From: JAGVSZ01 sp019137045
Lineage (GTDB): Bacteria; Pseudomonadota; Gammaproteobacteria; Burkholderiales; SG8-39
Direction of reading: 5' to 3'
DNA length: 64,000 nt
Assembly: GCA_046347635.1 (NCBI GenBank)
Contig: JAXMFT010000013.1
Coordinates: 1-64,000, forward strand
Below are positions 6,558-14,871 of this stretch, piece by piece. Each line of letters starts with the position of its first letter. Position 1 is the first letter of the stretch. Below the pieces are notes generated by a model. That model was not told the DNA's origin. It did no database searches and worked only from the letters and a program-made list of their open reading frames with translations. The translations under genes and the position numbers were made by a program.

Positions 6558-7784
6558 TTAGAACTGGTGGAAGATGCCGATCGCCCAGATCTCCGGATCC
6601 GCGCCGTACGGATAGGTCGCGCCACCGCCGGCCGGAAGCGCCGTCGAGGTGATCCCGCCGCCGACGTAGTCGGCAAACTGGTTGGCGTCGTTCCTGACGG
6701 TGTTGTACGAGGCGTAGAGCCAGGTGCGCTTCGACAGGAAGTAACGGCCGCCGATCATGTAGCCCGTGGAACCCGTCTCGTCGCACGAGACCGTGCCCGG
6801 ATCGCCGTTGCAGTTCTTGATGTCGTTGGTGAAGCCGAACTGCGCCATGACCTGGAAGTTGCCGAAGGTGTGCTCCCAGTTCAGCGTCCAGCCGTCCTGG
6901 TTCACCTTGTCGCCGGTCGTCAGGCCCACCGCGTTGTTCGCCTGCGAACGGACCCAGATGATGCCGACGCGCGCGCCGGGCATGTAGCCCCAGCTGCCGC
7001 CCACTTTCCACGCGTTGCCGTCGAGGCGCGGTGCGCCCACGAGCGAGGAGTTGCCCGAAACGTCGGCGTAGTCGACCTGCGCGTACCAGGGACCCCAGGT
7101 GCCGCGCACCGTCGCGCCCCAGATGTTGCCGTCGGTGTCGACGTTCCCGGAAACGTTTTGGACCGGCTCCTGGAAGTTCGGCGAGTAGCTCAGCGTGGCG
7201 TTGAGGCCCGCGAAGGTCGGCGTGGTGTACTGGACCACGTTGCTGACCCGCGCCGGGGCCGCGCTGCCGAGCGCGCCCGAGTTGATCCGGCCCAACGCCG
7301 TGCCGTTCGTCCACGGGATTTCCGTGTTGATGTAGTTGGCCGCGAACTGCGCGTTCACGCCGTTGGCCCAGTAGATCGACTGCCGGCCGAAGGTGAGGCG
7401 GCCGAAGTTCGAGTCGAGGCCGACGAACGAGTCGCGCGACGCCCAGAAGCCCGACGACGCGTTCCCCTGGCCGCCCTGGGCGGTGTTGCTGCCGTTGTCG
7501 ATGTTGACGCCGGTCTCGATCTGGAAGATCGCCTTCAGGCCGTTGCCGAGGTCCTCGGTGCCACGCAGGCCGACGCGCGAGCTGTTGTCGAACACGCGGA
7601 AGCGCCCGTCGCGGTTGTTGTTGACGTTCTGGGGTGCATTGACGGGGTTGCCCGCGCCCTTGGCCTCATAGTGGTCGAAGCCGAGGTTGGCGCGCCCGTA
7701 CAGCTGCACGTTGCTCGACTGCGCGAACGCCGCAGGCGCGGCGAACGCGCCGGCGACGGCGAGTGCCATGACTTTCTTGTTCAT
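6558..7784 (-). CDS. Gram-negative porin (betaproteobacterial type)
   Basis: The 408-residue product has a 21-residue signal peptide ending PAAFA before QSSNVQLYGRANLG, the standard start of betaproteobacterial general porins. The typical DNSSRVGLRGTEDLG and FGRLTFGRQ strands follow, and the protein ends in phenylalanine (IGIFHQF). It would form a trimeric 16-strand channel for small solutes. The ATG at 7784 is chosen over the preceding TTG because AGAGGAG lies at the right distance. It is transcribed alone and ends at a strong terminator. The 5' region carries an inverted repeat like the one in the FadL-type promoter. Confidence 0.95.
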   Translation of the reverse strand: MNKKVMALAVAGAFAAPAAFAQSSNVQLYGRANLGFDHYEAKGAGNPVNAPQNVNNNRDGRFRVFDNSSRVGLRGTEDLGNGLKAIFQIETGVNIDNGSNTAQGGQGNASSGFWASRDSFVGLDSNFGRLTFGRQSIYWANGVNAQFAANYINTEIPWTNGTALGRINSGALGSAAPARVSNVVQYTTPTFAGLNATLSYSPNFQEPVQNVSGNVDTDGNIWGATVRGTWGPWYAQVDYADVSGNSSLVGAPRLDGNAWKVGGSWGYMPGARVGIIWVRSQANNAVGLTTGDKVNQDGWTLNWEHTFGNFQVMAQFGFTNDIKNCNGDPGTVSCDETGSTGYMIGGRYFLSKRTWLYASYNTVRNDANQFADYVGGGITSTALPAGGGATYPYGADPEIWAIGIFHQF

Positions 7785-7935
7785 CAAAGAGTTCTCCTCT
7801 GAACGTTGAAACCGGGAGCCCGGAGCGGGCCGCCGTCACTCCTCCGAGAAGCCGGGAAGTTGTGGCCATTCTGCAACTCGCCCGCCTCGCGGAGCAATCG
7901 CCAAGGCCTATTCAGGGCAGATTTGGCGGCCGAAT

Positions 7936-7951
7936 GTTGCATTCGCGCAAC
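7936..7951. promoter_or_regulatory. Operator candidate GTTGC-N6-GCAAC upstream of the porin
   Basis: GTTGCATTCGCGCAAC is an inverted repeat with a 6-base centre, about 150 bases upstream of the porin start codon. It has the same half-sites and spacing as the repeat on the FadL-type promoter at 4287-4306. I could not identify convincing -10 and -35 boxes for the porin, so its position relative to the promoter is unknown. Confidence 0.4.
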
Positions 7952-8062
7952 GTCTGGTCCGATAGAACGAACATCAGTCAAATCAATACATTAGCGCGGT
8001 ACGCGCATGAGGACTACCGAGCATCCCGACAAGATTTTGATCTGAATGACGAAAATCGGAGC

Positions 8063-8854
8063 TCACGCGCCGAAAAGCGCCGCGAGCGCCAGGCCGGGAT
8101 TCGGCGCCCGCACGAACGCCTCCCCGACGAGAAAGGCGTGCACGCCCCGCGCGCGCATGAGCGCGACGTCCGCGGCGCGCAGGATGCCGCTCTCGGTCAC
8201 GACCACGCGGTCGGCCGGGAGGCGCGGCAGCAGGTCCAGTGTCGTCTCGAGGCGGGTCTCGAACGTGCGCAGGTCGCGGTTGTTCACACCCACGAGCGGG
8301 GTCGACAGATCGAGCGCCAGTTCGAGCTCCGCAGCGTCGTGCACCTCGACCAGGACGTCCATCCGCAGCTCCTCCGCCACGGCCGCGAGGTCCCGCAGGC
8401 GCGACCGGTCGAGGGCGGCCACGATGAGCAGCACGCAGTCGGCCCCCAGCGCGCGCGCTTCGTACACCTGGTACGGGTCGAGCACGAAATCCTTCCGCAG
8501 CACCGGGAGCGCGCACGCCGCGCGCGCCGCGACGAGGTGCTCGGACCCGCCCTGGAAGAACTGCCGGTCGGTGAGCACCGAGAGGCACGCCGCCCCGGCG
8601 TCCGCGTACGCGCGCGCGATCGCCGCGGGATCGAAGTCGGCGCGCAGCACGCCCTTGCTCGGGCTCGCTTTCTTCACCTCCGCGATGACGGCCGGGCGCC
8701 CCGCTGCGATCCGCGCGCGCAGCGCGGCCGCGAACCCGCGCGGCGCCGGTGCCGCCGCGGCCTCGGCGCGCACAGCCGCGAGCGGCAGCGCCCGCCGTGC
8801 GCTTGCGATCTCCTGCGCCTTGACGGCCAGGATCCGGTCGAGAATGTCGCTCAT
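8063..8854 (-). CDS. trpC: Indole-3-glycerol-phosphate synthase
   Basis: TrpC closes the indole ring from carboxyphenylaminodeoxyribulose phosphate, the fourth step of tryptophan synthesis. The 263-residue protein has the TIM-barrel catalytic motif AVIAEVKKASPSKG, the FVLDPYQVYEARALGADCVLL strand region, the GVNNRDL motif and a C-terminal VVTESGI phosphate-binding loop. It is a stand-alone TrpC without the TrpF fusion of E. coli. Its ATG overlaps the stop of the upstream glycosyltransferase gene as ATGA, so it is probably translated by coupling. It is the last gene of the trp cluster. Confidence 0.96.
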   Translation of the reverse strand: MSDILDRILAVKAQEIASARRALPLAAVRAEAAAAPAPRGFAAALRARIAAGRPAVIAEVKKASPSKGVLRADFDPAAIARAYADAGAACLSVLTDRQFFQGGSEHLVAARAACALPVLRKDFVLDPYQVYEARALGADCVLLIVAALDRSRLRDLAAVAEELRMDVLVEVHDAAELELALDLSTPLVGVNNRDLRTFETRLETTLDLLPRLPADRVVVTESGILRAADVALMRARGVHAFLVGEAFVRAPNPGLALAALFGA

Positions 8855-11340
8855 GAGGGTGCGGGAGCCCGGCACCAAGCGTGCCACATGCCCCGATAGG
8901 CCTGCTCGAGTGTGCGCACGAAACGCGCCGCATCGCCCAGCAGCGACGCGGCGACGCGTTCCCGCATCGATGCGCGCAGCGCAGCCAGGCGCGGACGGTC
9001 GTGCGCCGCGCGCACGGCCAGATCCACGTACTCCTCCGCGGAGCGCGCGACGAACTCGTCGAGACCGGCCTCGGTGAGCAGGCTCACTCCCATCCGCGCC
9101 ATGTAGCGATCGCCCGCGAGGGTCACGAACGGCACGCCCATCCACAGCGCGTGGCAGCTCGTCGCGCCGCCGTTATACGGGAAGGTATCGAGCGCGAGGT
9201 CGATCTCCCCGTGGAGCACGAGATAGCCGCCGAGCGGGAGCTTCGCGCGGAACGCGAGCCGCGCCGCCGCGATCCCGTGCCCGGCGAACGCGGCGGTCAT
9301 GGCCTGCCGCACGTCTTCGTCCCCGGCATTGCCCAGCAACAAGCGGGACTCGGGCACCGCCTGGAGGATCCTTGCCCAGAGCGCGATCGCCTCCGGCGTC
9401 ACTTTGGCAAGGTGGTTGAGGCAGGCAAAGGTGAACGCTCCACCGGCGAGCGACGGGAGCGGTCCCACCGGCGGGCTGCCCGCGGCCGGCTCGAAAACCG
9501 TGACGCATGGCAGCCGTATCAGCGTCTCGGCATAGCCCGTCTCGTCGGCGCCGGGCGGGTCGGCCCGGCCGTCGGTCAGCCGGTAATCGATCGCCGCCAA
9601 TCCGGTCGAGGTCACATACCCGAGCCACGCGACCTGGAGCGGGGCCGGCTTGCGGGCGAACACCCCGAGGCGATTGAGCGCCGTGTGCCCGGAGAGGTCG
9701 ACCAGAATGTCGATGCCGTCGCGCCGCACGAGGCCGGCCACGCTCTCGTCGGTCGCGCCGACGATGCTGCGCCATTCGTGCGCGAGGCCGCGCAGGCGCG
9801 CCGTCACCTCGTCCTCGCCTGCGTTGTTCGCGTAGCAGACCGTCGCGAAGCGCGCCGCGTCGCATTGTGCGAGCACGGGTGCAATCGAGTAGGCCATGGC
9901 GTGCTCGCGAAAGTCGCCCGAAACATAACCGATCCGCAGCCGCCGGTCCGGATCGCGCGGGTTGGCGTGCACTTGCCGCTGCGCGCGCAGCGGCGCCTCC
10001 AGCCGCTCCCCGGCGCGCCGATGCTCGGCGAGGAGGCGGGCGGTCGAGAGTTCCGGCAGGTAATTCAGGCTGGCGAGCAGGTTGCTCTGCACGCCGATCG
10101 CGTCCGGGTCGAGCGCGAGCGCGCGGCGATAGCACTCGACGGCGCGCCGCATGTCGCCGCGCGTCCGGTGCACGGCTGCGAGATTGTTCGCAGCCATCGC
10201 CGAATCTGGCCGTAGCCGGACGCACGCTTCCAGGCGGGAGAGCGCTTCCCGGGTTCGACCCTCGCCCAGGAGCGCCAGTCCGAGGTTGGCGAGCGCATCG
10301 AAATGCCCGGGATCCTCGGCGATCGCCTGCTCGAAGAGGGTGATCGCCTCGCCCGTCCGGCCCTGCGCGAGGCGCACCGCGCCGAGACCGTTGAGGGCCC
10401 CGACGGCGCGCGGCTGCAGCGCGAGCGCCGCACCGAGCGCGACTTCCGCCTCGCCCAACCGACCGGCGAGCCTGAGGACCGTGCCCAGATTGGCGTGCGC
10501 GTCCGGGAATCCCGGCGCCGCGGCCACGACCGCGCGCAGCGCATCGATCGATTCGTCGAGGCGCCCGAGGGCCTGCAGCGTCAACCCCAGGTTGTTGGCA
10601 GCGAGCACGTTCGCCGGTTCGATCGCGAGCGCCGTCCGGAAGCAGTCCGCGGCCTCCTGCTCGCGACCTTTCAGCCGCAGCGCCAGGCCGAGGTTGTTGT
10701 GCGCGTCCGCATCGCGGGGGTCGCTCGTCACCGCGCGCCGGAAACTCTCGATCGCCTCGTCCAGTCGGCCGAGCGCCTGGAGTGCGAGACCGAGGTGATT
10801 CGCGGCCTCCGCATTGCGCGGATCGAGCGCGAGTCCTGTCCGGAACGAAGCGGCCGCCGCTTCGCCGTTCCCCGCGTCGAGCAACGCCTTGCCGAGATTG
10901 AGGTGGGCGCCCACAGCCTCGGGAGCAAGCACCGCCGCCCGACGCAGCGCCGTGGTCGCGTCGTCGAGCCGGCCCAGCCGGCGCAGCGCGATCCCCAGGT
11001 TGCAGTGCGCGTCGGCGTACGCGGGGCGCTCCCGTACCGCGCGCCGGAACGCGGCAACGGCGTCCTCGGTCTGCCCGCATGCGCCGCAAGCGATCCCCAG
11101 CGTGTTGAGGTACTCGGGATTGCGGCGATCGAGGGCGTGCGCGCGCCGGGCGCGCTCGAGCGCGGCCGCCGGGCGATCGGTCCGCAGCGCAATTACGGCC
11201 AGCGCCTGCAGCGCGCCGTGCTCGCGCGGGTTGAGCGCGACGATCCGGGCGAACGCCTGCTCCGCCTCCTCCAGCCGGCCCGCGGCCATGCTTGCCGCCG
11301 CGTGGCGTGCGATCTCGTCGTAGCCGGGCTGCGTCGGCAC
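8851..11340 (-). CDS. TPR-SPINDLY-type O-linked GlcNAc transferase inserted in the trp operon
   Basis: The 829-residue protein has twelve consecutive, nearly regular 34-residue TPR repeats (about residues 8-416), then a glycosyltransferase family 41 catalytic domain (about 430-815). Markers of the latter are GYVSGDFREHAMAYS, DLSGHTALNRLGVFARKPAP, FTFACLNHLAKVTPEA and DTFPYNGGATSCHALWMGVP. Enzymes of this family transfer a sugar from a nucleotide donor to Ser/Thr of target proteins, with the TPR superhelix as the substrate groove. Bacterial members often sit near flagellin or pilin genes. Here it lies between trpD and trpC, 13 bases after trpD and overlapping trpC by ATGA. The GTG start has only a weak ribosome binding site; an internal ATG at 11289 is possible. 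No link to tryptophan synthesis is known to me. Confidence 0.88.
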   Translation of the reverse strand: MPTQPGYDEIARHAAASMAAGRLEEAEQAFARIVALNPREHGALQALAVIALRTDRPAAALERARRAHALDRRNPEYLNTLGIACGACGQTEDAVAAFRRAVRERPAYADAHCNLGIALRRLGRLDDATTALRRAAVLAPEAVGAHLNLGKALLDAGNGEAAAASFRTGLALDPRNAEAANHLGLALQALGRLDEAIESFRRAVTSDPRDADAHNNLGLALRLKGREQEAADCFRTALAIEPANVLAANNLGLTLQALGRLDESIDALRAVVAAAPGFPDAHANLGTVLRLAGRLGEAEVALGAALALQPRAVGALNGLGAVRLAQGRTGEAITLFEQAIAEDPGHFDALANLGLALLGEGRTREALSRLEACVRLRPDSAMAANNLAAVHRTRGDMRRAVECYRRALALDPDAIGVQSNLLASLNYLPELSTARLLAEHRRAGERLEAPLRAQRQVHANPRDPDRRLRIGYVSGDFREHAMAYSIAPVLAQCDAARFATVCYANNAGEDEVTARLRGLAHEWRSIVGATDESVAGLVRRDGIDILVDLSGHTALNRLGVFARKPAPLQVAWLGYVTSTGLAAIDYRLTDGRADPPGADETGYAETLIRLPCVTVFEPAAGSPPVGPLPSLAGGAFTFACLNHLAKVTPEAIALWARILQAVPESRLLLGNAGDEDVRQAMTAAFAGHGIAAARLAFRAKLPLGGYLVLHGEIDLALDTFPYNGGATSCHALWMGVPFVTLAGDRYMARMGVSLLTEAGLDEFVARSAEEYVDLAVRAAHDRPRLAALRASMRERVAASLLGDAARFVRTLEQAYRGMWHAWCRAPAPS

Positions 11341-11353
11341 GGGCGTCCGGCGG

Positions 11354-12382
11354 CTAGCGCGCGAACTGCTGCGTGAACCGGGCGAACTCGTCGAGCTTCG
11401 CCCGCGCCGCGCCGCTCTTGATCGTCTCGAAGGCGACCTCCACGCCCTCCTCCAGCGTCGGCGCCCTGTCCGCGACGTAGATCGCCGCGCCGGCGTTGAG
11501 CGCCACGATGTCGCGCGCCGCGCCGAGCTTGTTCTCGAGCGCGGCGAGCACGAGCGCGCGCGACTCCTCCACGTTCGCCACGCGCAGCGCGCGCGGATCG
11601 TGCACCGGCAGGCCGACCTTCTCGGGATGGAACGCGTACTCGTTCACCCGGCCCTCCTTCAGCTCGCCGATCAGGGTCTGGCCGCTGATCGAGATCTCGT
11701 CCAGGCCCTCGGTGCCGTAGACCGTCATCGCGTGGCGCGCGTTCAGCCGCTGCAGCACGCGGATCTGGATGCCGACGAGGTCGGGGTGGAAGACGCCCAT
11801 CAGCTGCGTCGGCGCCATGGCGGGGTTGGTCAGCGGTCCGAGGATGTTGAAGATCGTGCGCACGCCCAGTTCGCGCCGCACCGGCGCGGCGTGCTTCATC
11901 GCGGCGTGGTGGTTCGGCGCGAACATGAAGCCGACGCCGACCTCGTCGATGCAGCGCCCGACCTGCTCGGGCGCGAGGTCGATCTTGACCCCGAGCGCTT
12001 CCATCACGTCGGCGCTCCCCGACTTGGACGACACCGCGCGGTTGCCGTGCTTCGCGACGCGCGCGCCGGCCGCGGCGCACACGAACGTCGCCGCCGTGGA
12101 GATGTTGAAGGTGTGCGCTGCGTCACCGCCGGTGCCGACGACGTCGACGAGGTTGTCCGGATCCCGGGTGTGCACTTTGGTCGCGAGCTCGCGCATCACC
12201 TGCGCGGCGGCGGTGATCTCGCCGATCGTCTCCTTCTTCACGCGCAGCCCGGTGGTGATCGCCGCGATCATGACCGGCGACATCTGCCCGCTCATGATCT
12301 GGCGCATCAGGTCGAGCATCTCGTCGTGGAAGATCTCGCGGTGCTCGATGGTGCGCTGGAGCGCTTCCTGGGGGGTGATCAT
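11354..12382 (-). CDS. trpD: Anthranilate phosphoribosyltransferase
   Basis: TrpD joins anthranilate to PRPP, the second committed step of tryptophan synthesis. The 342-residue protein carries the glycine-rich VVGTGGDAAHTFNIST motif that binds PRPP, the AKHGNRAVSSKSGSADV segment and the FNILGPLTNP motif. The ATG at 12382 overlaps the trpG stop as ATGA and is preceded by AGGAGAGAGG, which fixes the start. It is separate from trpG, unlike the E. coli fusion. Downstream follows the inserted glycosyltransferase gene. Confidence 0.97.
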   Translation of the reverse strand: MITPQEALQRTIEHREIFHDEMLDLMRQIMSGQMSPVMIAAITTGLRVKKETIGEITAAAQVMRELATKVHTRDPDNLVDVVGTGGDAAHTFNISTAATFVCAAAGARVAKHGNRAVSSKSGSADVMEALGVKIDLAPEQVGRCIDEVGVGFMFAPNHHAAMKHAAPVRRELGVRTIFNILGPLTNPAMAPTQLMGVFHPDLVGIQIRVLQRLNARHAMTVYGTEGLDEISISGQTLIGELKEGRVNEYAFHPEKVGLPVHDPRALRVANVEESRALVLAALENKLGAARDIVALNAGAAIYVADRAPTLEEGVEVAFETIKSGAARAKLDEFARFTQQFAR

Positions 12383-12954
12383 GCCTCTCTCCTCTCGTGC
12401 AAGAAGTTCCGGAGCAGGGCGTGGCCGTGCTCGGTCAGGATCGATTCGGGGTGGAACTGCACCCCCTCCACGGCGAGCGTCCGGTGCGCGAGGCCCATGA
12501 TCTCGCCGTCCTCGGTCCAGGCGGTGACCTCGAGGCAGTCGGGGAGGGAGGCGCGCTCGACGGCGAGCGAGTGGTAGCGCGTCGCGGTGAACGGATCCGG
12601 CAGGCCGCGGAAGACGCCGGCGCCCGCGTGGCGAATGGGCGAGGTCTTGCCGTGCATCAGGGTCTGCGCGTGCACCACCCGCCCGCCGAACGCCTGCCCG
12701 ATCGCCTGGTGGCCCAGGCACACGCCCAGGATCGGGACCCGGCCGCCCAGCCGGCGGATCGCTTCGAGCGAGATGCCCGCCTCGTTCGGGGAGCACGGCC
12801 CGGGCGAGACGACGATCCGCTCCGGCTGCAGGCGCTCGACCTCGTCCACGGTCATCTCGTCGTTGCGGACCACCCTCACGGCGGCGCCGAGCTCTCCCAG
12901 GTACTGCACCAGGTTGAACGTGAACGAGTCGTAGTTGTCGATCATCAATACCAT
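12379..12954 (-). CDS. trpG: Anthranilate synthase glutaminase component
   Basis: This class I glutamine amidotransferase (191 residues) supplies ammonia to TrpE and, in many bacteria, also to PabB for folate. It opens MVLMIDNYDSFTFNLVQYL and has the catalytic cysteine in GVCLGHQAIGQAFGG. The His-Glu pair is in the GVQFHPES motif. It overlaps trpD by four bases. It is separated from trpE by 263 bases that contain a small gene on the other strand, so it may have its own promoter. Confidence 0.96.
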   Translation of the reverse strand: MVLMIDNYDSFTFNLVQYLGELGAAVRVVRNDEMTVDEVERLQPERIVVSPGPCSPNEAGISLEAIRRLGGRVPILGVCLGHQAIGQAFGGRVVHAQTLMHGKTSPIRHAGAGVFRGLPDPFTATRYHSLAVERASLPDCLEVTAWTEDGEIMGLAHRTLAVEGVQFHPESILTEHGHALLRNFLHERREA

Positions 12955-13023
12955 GTCCGCCTCGACCCGCTATATCCTGTTCCGACGGACCCCGCGCCGA
13001 CCGGCCGGACCGGTTCGCAGACC

Positions 13024-13197
13024 ATGTACACCCATCCTCCGGACCCGGCGCTGCGCTGCCCGCTCTGTCGCGGGCCGGTGATCCGGACGCGGCGCACCCC
13101 CTTCGACCGCCTGCTGAGCCTCGTCTCGCCGCGGCGGCGCTACCGCTGCCGCACGATCGGCTGCGGCTGGACCGGGACGCTGCGCGCGAAGCGCTGA
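13024..13197 (+). CDS. Small zinc-ribbon-like protein
   Basis: This 57-residue reading frame lies on the plus strand between trpE and trpG, which are both on the minus strand. It contains CPLC near the N-terminus, a basic segment RTRRTPFDRLLSLVSPRRR, then C-R-T-I-G-C-G-W and a basic end, giving two cysteine pairs that could hold one zinc ion. Short proteins with this CxxC, RLLSL, RYRC, CGW layout occur in other proteobacteria, usually annotated as hypothetical. The ATG at 13024 has no clear ribosome binding site. A role in nucleic-acid binding is inference from the basic zinc-ribbon character. Confidence 0.7.
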   Translation: MYTHPPDPALRCPLCRGPVIRTRRTPFDRLLSLVSPRRRYRCRTIGCGWTGTLRAKR

Positions 13198-13217
13198 GCG
13201 CCGCGGCGCGCGCGCGC

Positions 13218-14699
13218 TCATCGCTCCACCTTCGAGTCGAGCCCCGCGGTCGCCATCTCCGCCGCGCGCAGCAGCGCCCGCGCCTTGATGTTCGTCTCGT
13301 TCCACTCGCTCTCGGGCACCGAGTCGGCCACGATGCCGGCTGCGGCCTGCACGTGCAGCACCTCGTCCTTCAGCACGCCGGTGCGGATCGCGATCGCGAG
13401 ATCCATGTCGCCGTGGTAGCCGATGTAGCCCACCGCGCCGGCGTAGACGCCGCGCTTGACCGGCTCCAGCTCGTCGATGATCTCCATCGCGCGCACCTTC
13501 GGCGTGCCGGTGACGGTGCCGGCCGGGAAGGTGGCGCGCAGCACCGCGAGCGCGTCGAGGCCCGGCTCGAGCTTCCCCTCGACGTTCGACACGATGTGCA
13601 TCACGTGCGAGTAGCGCTCGATCACCATGTTCTCGGTAACGCGCACCGAACCGGTCTGGGCGACGCGCCCGACGTCGTTGCGGCCGAGGTCGATCAGCAT
13701 CACGTGCTCGGCGCGCTCCTTCGGGTCGGCGAGGAGCTCCGCGGCGAGCGCGCGGTCCTCGTCGGCGCTCGCGCCGCGGCGCCGCGTCCCGGCGATCGGG
13801 CGCAGCGTCACCTTGTCTCCCTCCAGGCGGACCAGGATCTCCGGCGAGGCGCCCACGACCTGGAAGTCGCGGAAGTCGAAGTAGAACATGTAGGGCGACG
13901 GGTTCAGCGTGCGCAGGCTGCGGTAGAGCGCGAGCGGCTCGCCGGCGTAGCGCCGCGAGAGCCGCTGGCCGACCTGCACCTGCATGATGTCGCCGTCGAA
14001 GATGTACCGCTTCGCGCGCGCCACCGCCTGGAGGAAGCTCGCCTCGCCGAAACCCGACTGCGCCTGGTGCGCGACCGTCGGGCCGTGCGCCGGGATCTCC
14101 GCAGGGCGGCGCAGGGCCTCGAGGAGTTCGCGCAGCCGTTGCTTGCCGTGCGCGTAGGCGAGCGGGTTGCGCGGGTCCGCGTACACGACGAGGTAGAGCT
14201 TGCCCGCCAGGTTGTCGACGATGGCGATCTCCTCGGACTGCAGGAGCACGATGTCGGGCGTGCCGATCGGGTCGGGCTTGTCGGGCCTGCGGGCGAGCTT
14301 CGGCTCGACGTAGCGCACCGTGTCGTAGCCGAAGTAGCCGACCAGGCCGCCCGCGAAGCGCGGCAGCCCGTCGAGCGGCGCCGCCTTGAAGCGCGCGAGG
14401 TACTCGCCGACGAACGCGAGCGGATCGGCGCTCGCGCGGTCCTCCGTCACCGTTTCGCCGTGCAGCACGAGCACCCGGTGCCCGCGCACCACGATGCGCG
14501 TCTGCGCCGGCAGGCCGATGAACGAGTAGCGGCCGAAGCGCTCGCCGCCCTGCACCGACTCGAGCAGGTACGAGTACGGCCGGTTGGCGAGCTTGAGGTA
14601 GATCGAGAGCGGCGTGTCGAGGTCCGCGAACGTCTCGAGGACGAGCGGGACGCGGTTGAAGCCCTGCGCCGCGAGGCGGTCGAAATCGGTTGCGGTCAT
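13218..14699 (-). CDS. trpE: Anthranilate synthase component I
   Basis: TrpE converts chorismate and ammonia to anthranilate and is the feedback-regulated first enzyme of the pathway. The 493-residue protein has the LLES motif at about residues 45-48 that binds inhibitory tryptophan. The chorismate-binding core includes QVQVGQRLSRRY, PIAGTRRRG, DLGRNDVGRV and ATFPAGTVTGTPKVRAME. Upstream lie a promoter and a short leader reading frame ending in two Trp codons, which suggests tryptophan-responsive control. It ends 20 bases before the stop of the convergent small zinc-ribbon gene. Confidence 0.97.
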   Translation of the reverse strand: MTATDFDRLAAQGFNRVPLVLETFADLDTPLSIYLKLANRPYSYLLESVQGGERFGRYSFIGLPAQTRIVVRGHRVLVLHGETVTEDRASADPLAFVGEYLARFKAAPLDGLPRFAGGLVGYFGYDTVRYVEPKLARRPDKPDPIGTPDIVLLQSEEIAIVDNLAGKLYLVVYADPRNPLAYAHGKQRLRELLEALRRPAEIPAHGPTVAHQAQSGFGEASFLQAVARAKRYIFDGDIMQVQVGQRLSRRYAGEPLALYRSLRTLNPSPYMFYFDFRDFQVVGASPEILVRLEGDKVTLRPIAGTRRRGASADEDRALAAELLADPKERAEHVMLIDLGRNDVGRVAQTGSVRVTENMVIERYSHVMHIVSNVEGKLEPGLDALAVLRATFPAGTVTGTPKVRAMEIIDELEPVKRGVYAGAVGYIGYHGDMDLAIAIRTGVLKDEVLHVQAAAGIVADSVPESEWNETNIKARALLRAAEMATAGLDSKVER

Positions 14700-14769
14700 G
14701 AGCCGCTGCCTGGGAGTGCCGTTCGATGCTGCCGGGTGCGCGCGTGACGCCGCGCGCGAGCGCGTCGGG

Positions 14770-14829
14770 CTAGCGCCAGCGGCGCCAGCGTTCCCGCTGA
14801 TCCCGGAGACCGAAGAGCACGCAGCTCAT
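14770..14829 (-). CDS. trpL: Putative trp operon leader peptide
   Basis: A 19-codon reading frame, MSCVLFGLRDQRERWRRWR, lies 70 bases upstream of trpE and downstream of its promoter. Its last codons include two Trp codons (TGG at 14787-14785 and 14778-14776) just before a TAG stop, as in ribosome-sensing trp leaders. The ribosome binding site is weak. No terminator hairpin with a U tract follows before trpE. However, GCCGCTG in the Trp-codon region is complementary to CAGCGGC next to the trpE start, so a stalled ribosome could free the trpE start region. That mechanism is a hypothesis. Confidence 0.6.
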   Translation of the reverse strand: MSCVLFGLRDQRERWRRWR

Positions 14830-14871
14830 GTGACGAGGTAGCGTCCGTTCGTCGAAGGTGAAGCCGGCGCG

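Noticed and set aside
5818..7314. A coq7 fusion extended into the porin region
   Set aside because: The frame is open upstream by chance; the extra residues are Arg/Gly-rich shadow sequence, and a porin terminator lies inside it. The ATG at 6444 gives the normal Coq7.
14701..14769. Classical intrinsic attenuator between trpL and trpE
   Set aside because: GC-rich stems can be drawn, but none is followed by a T run, so a Rho-independent attenuator is not supported.
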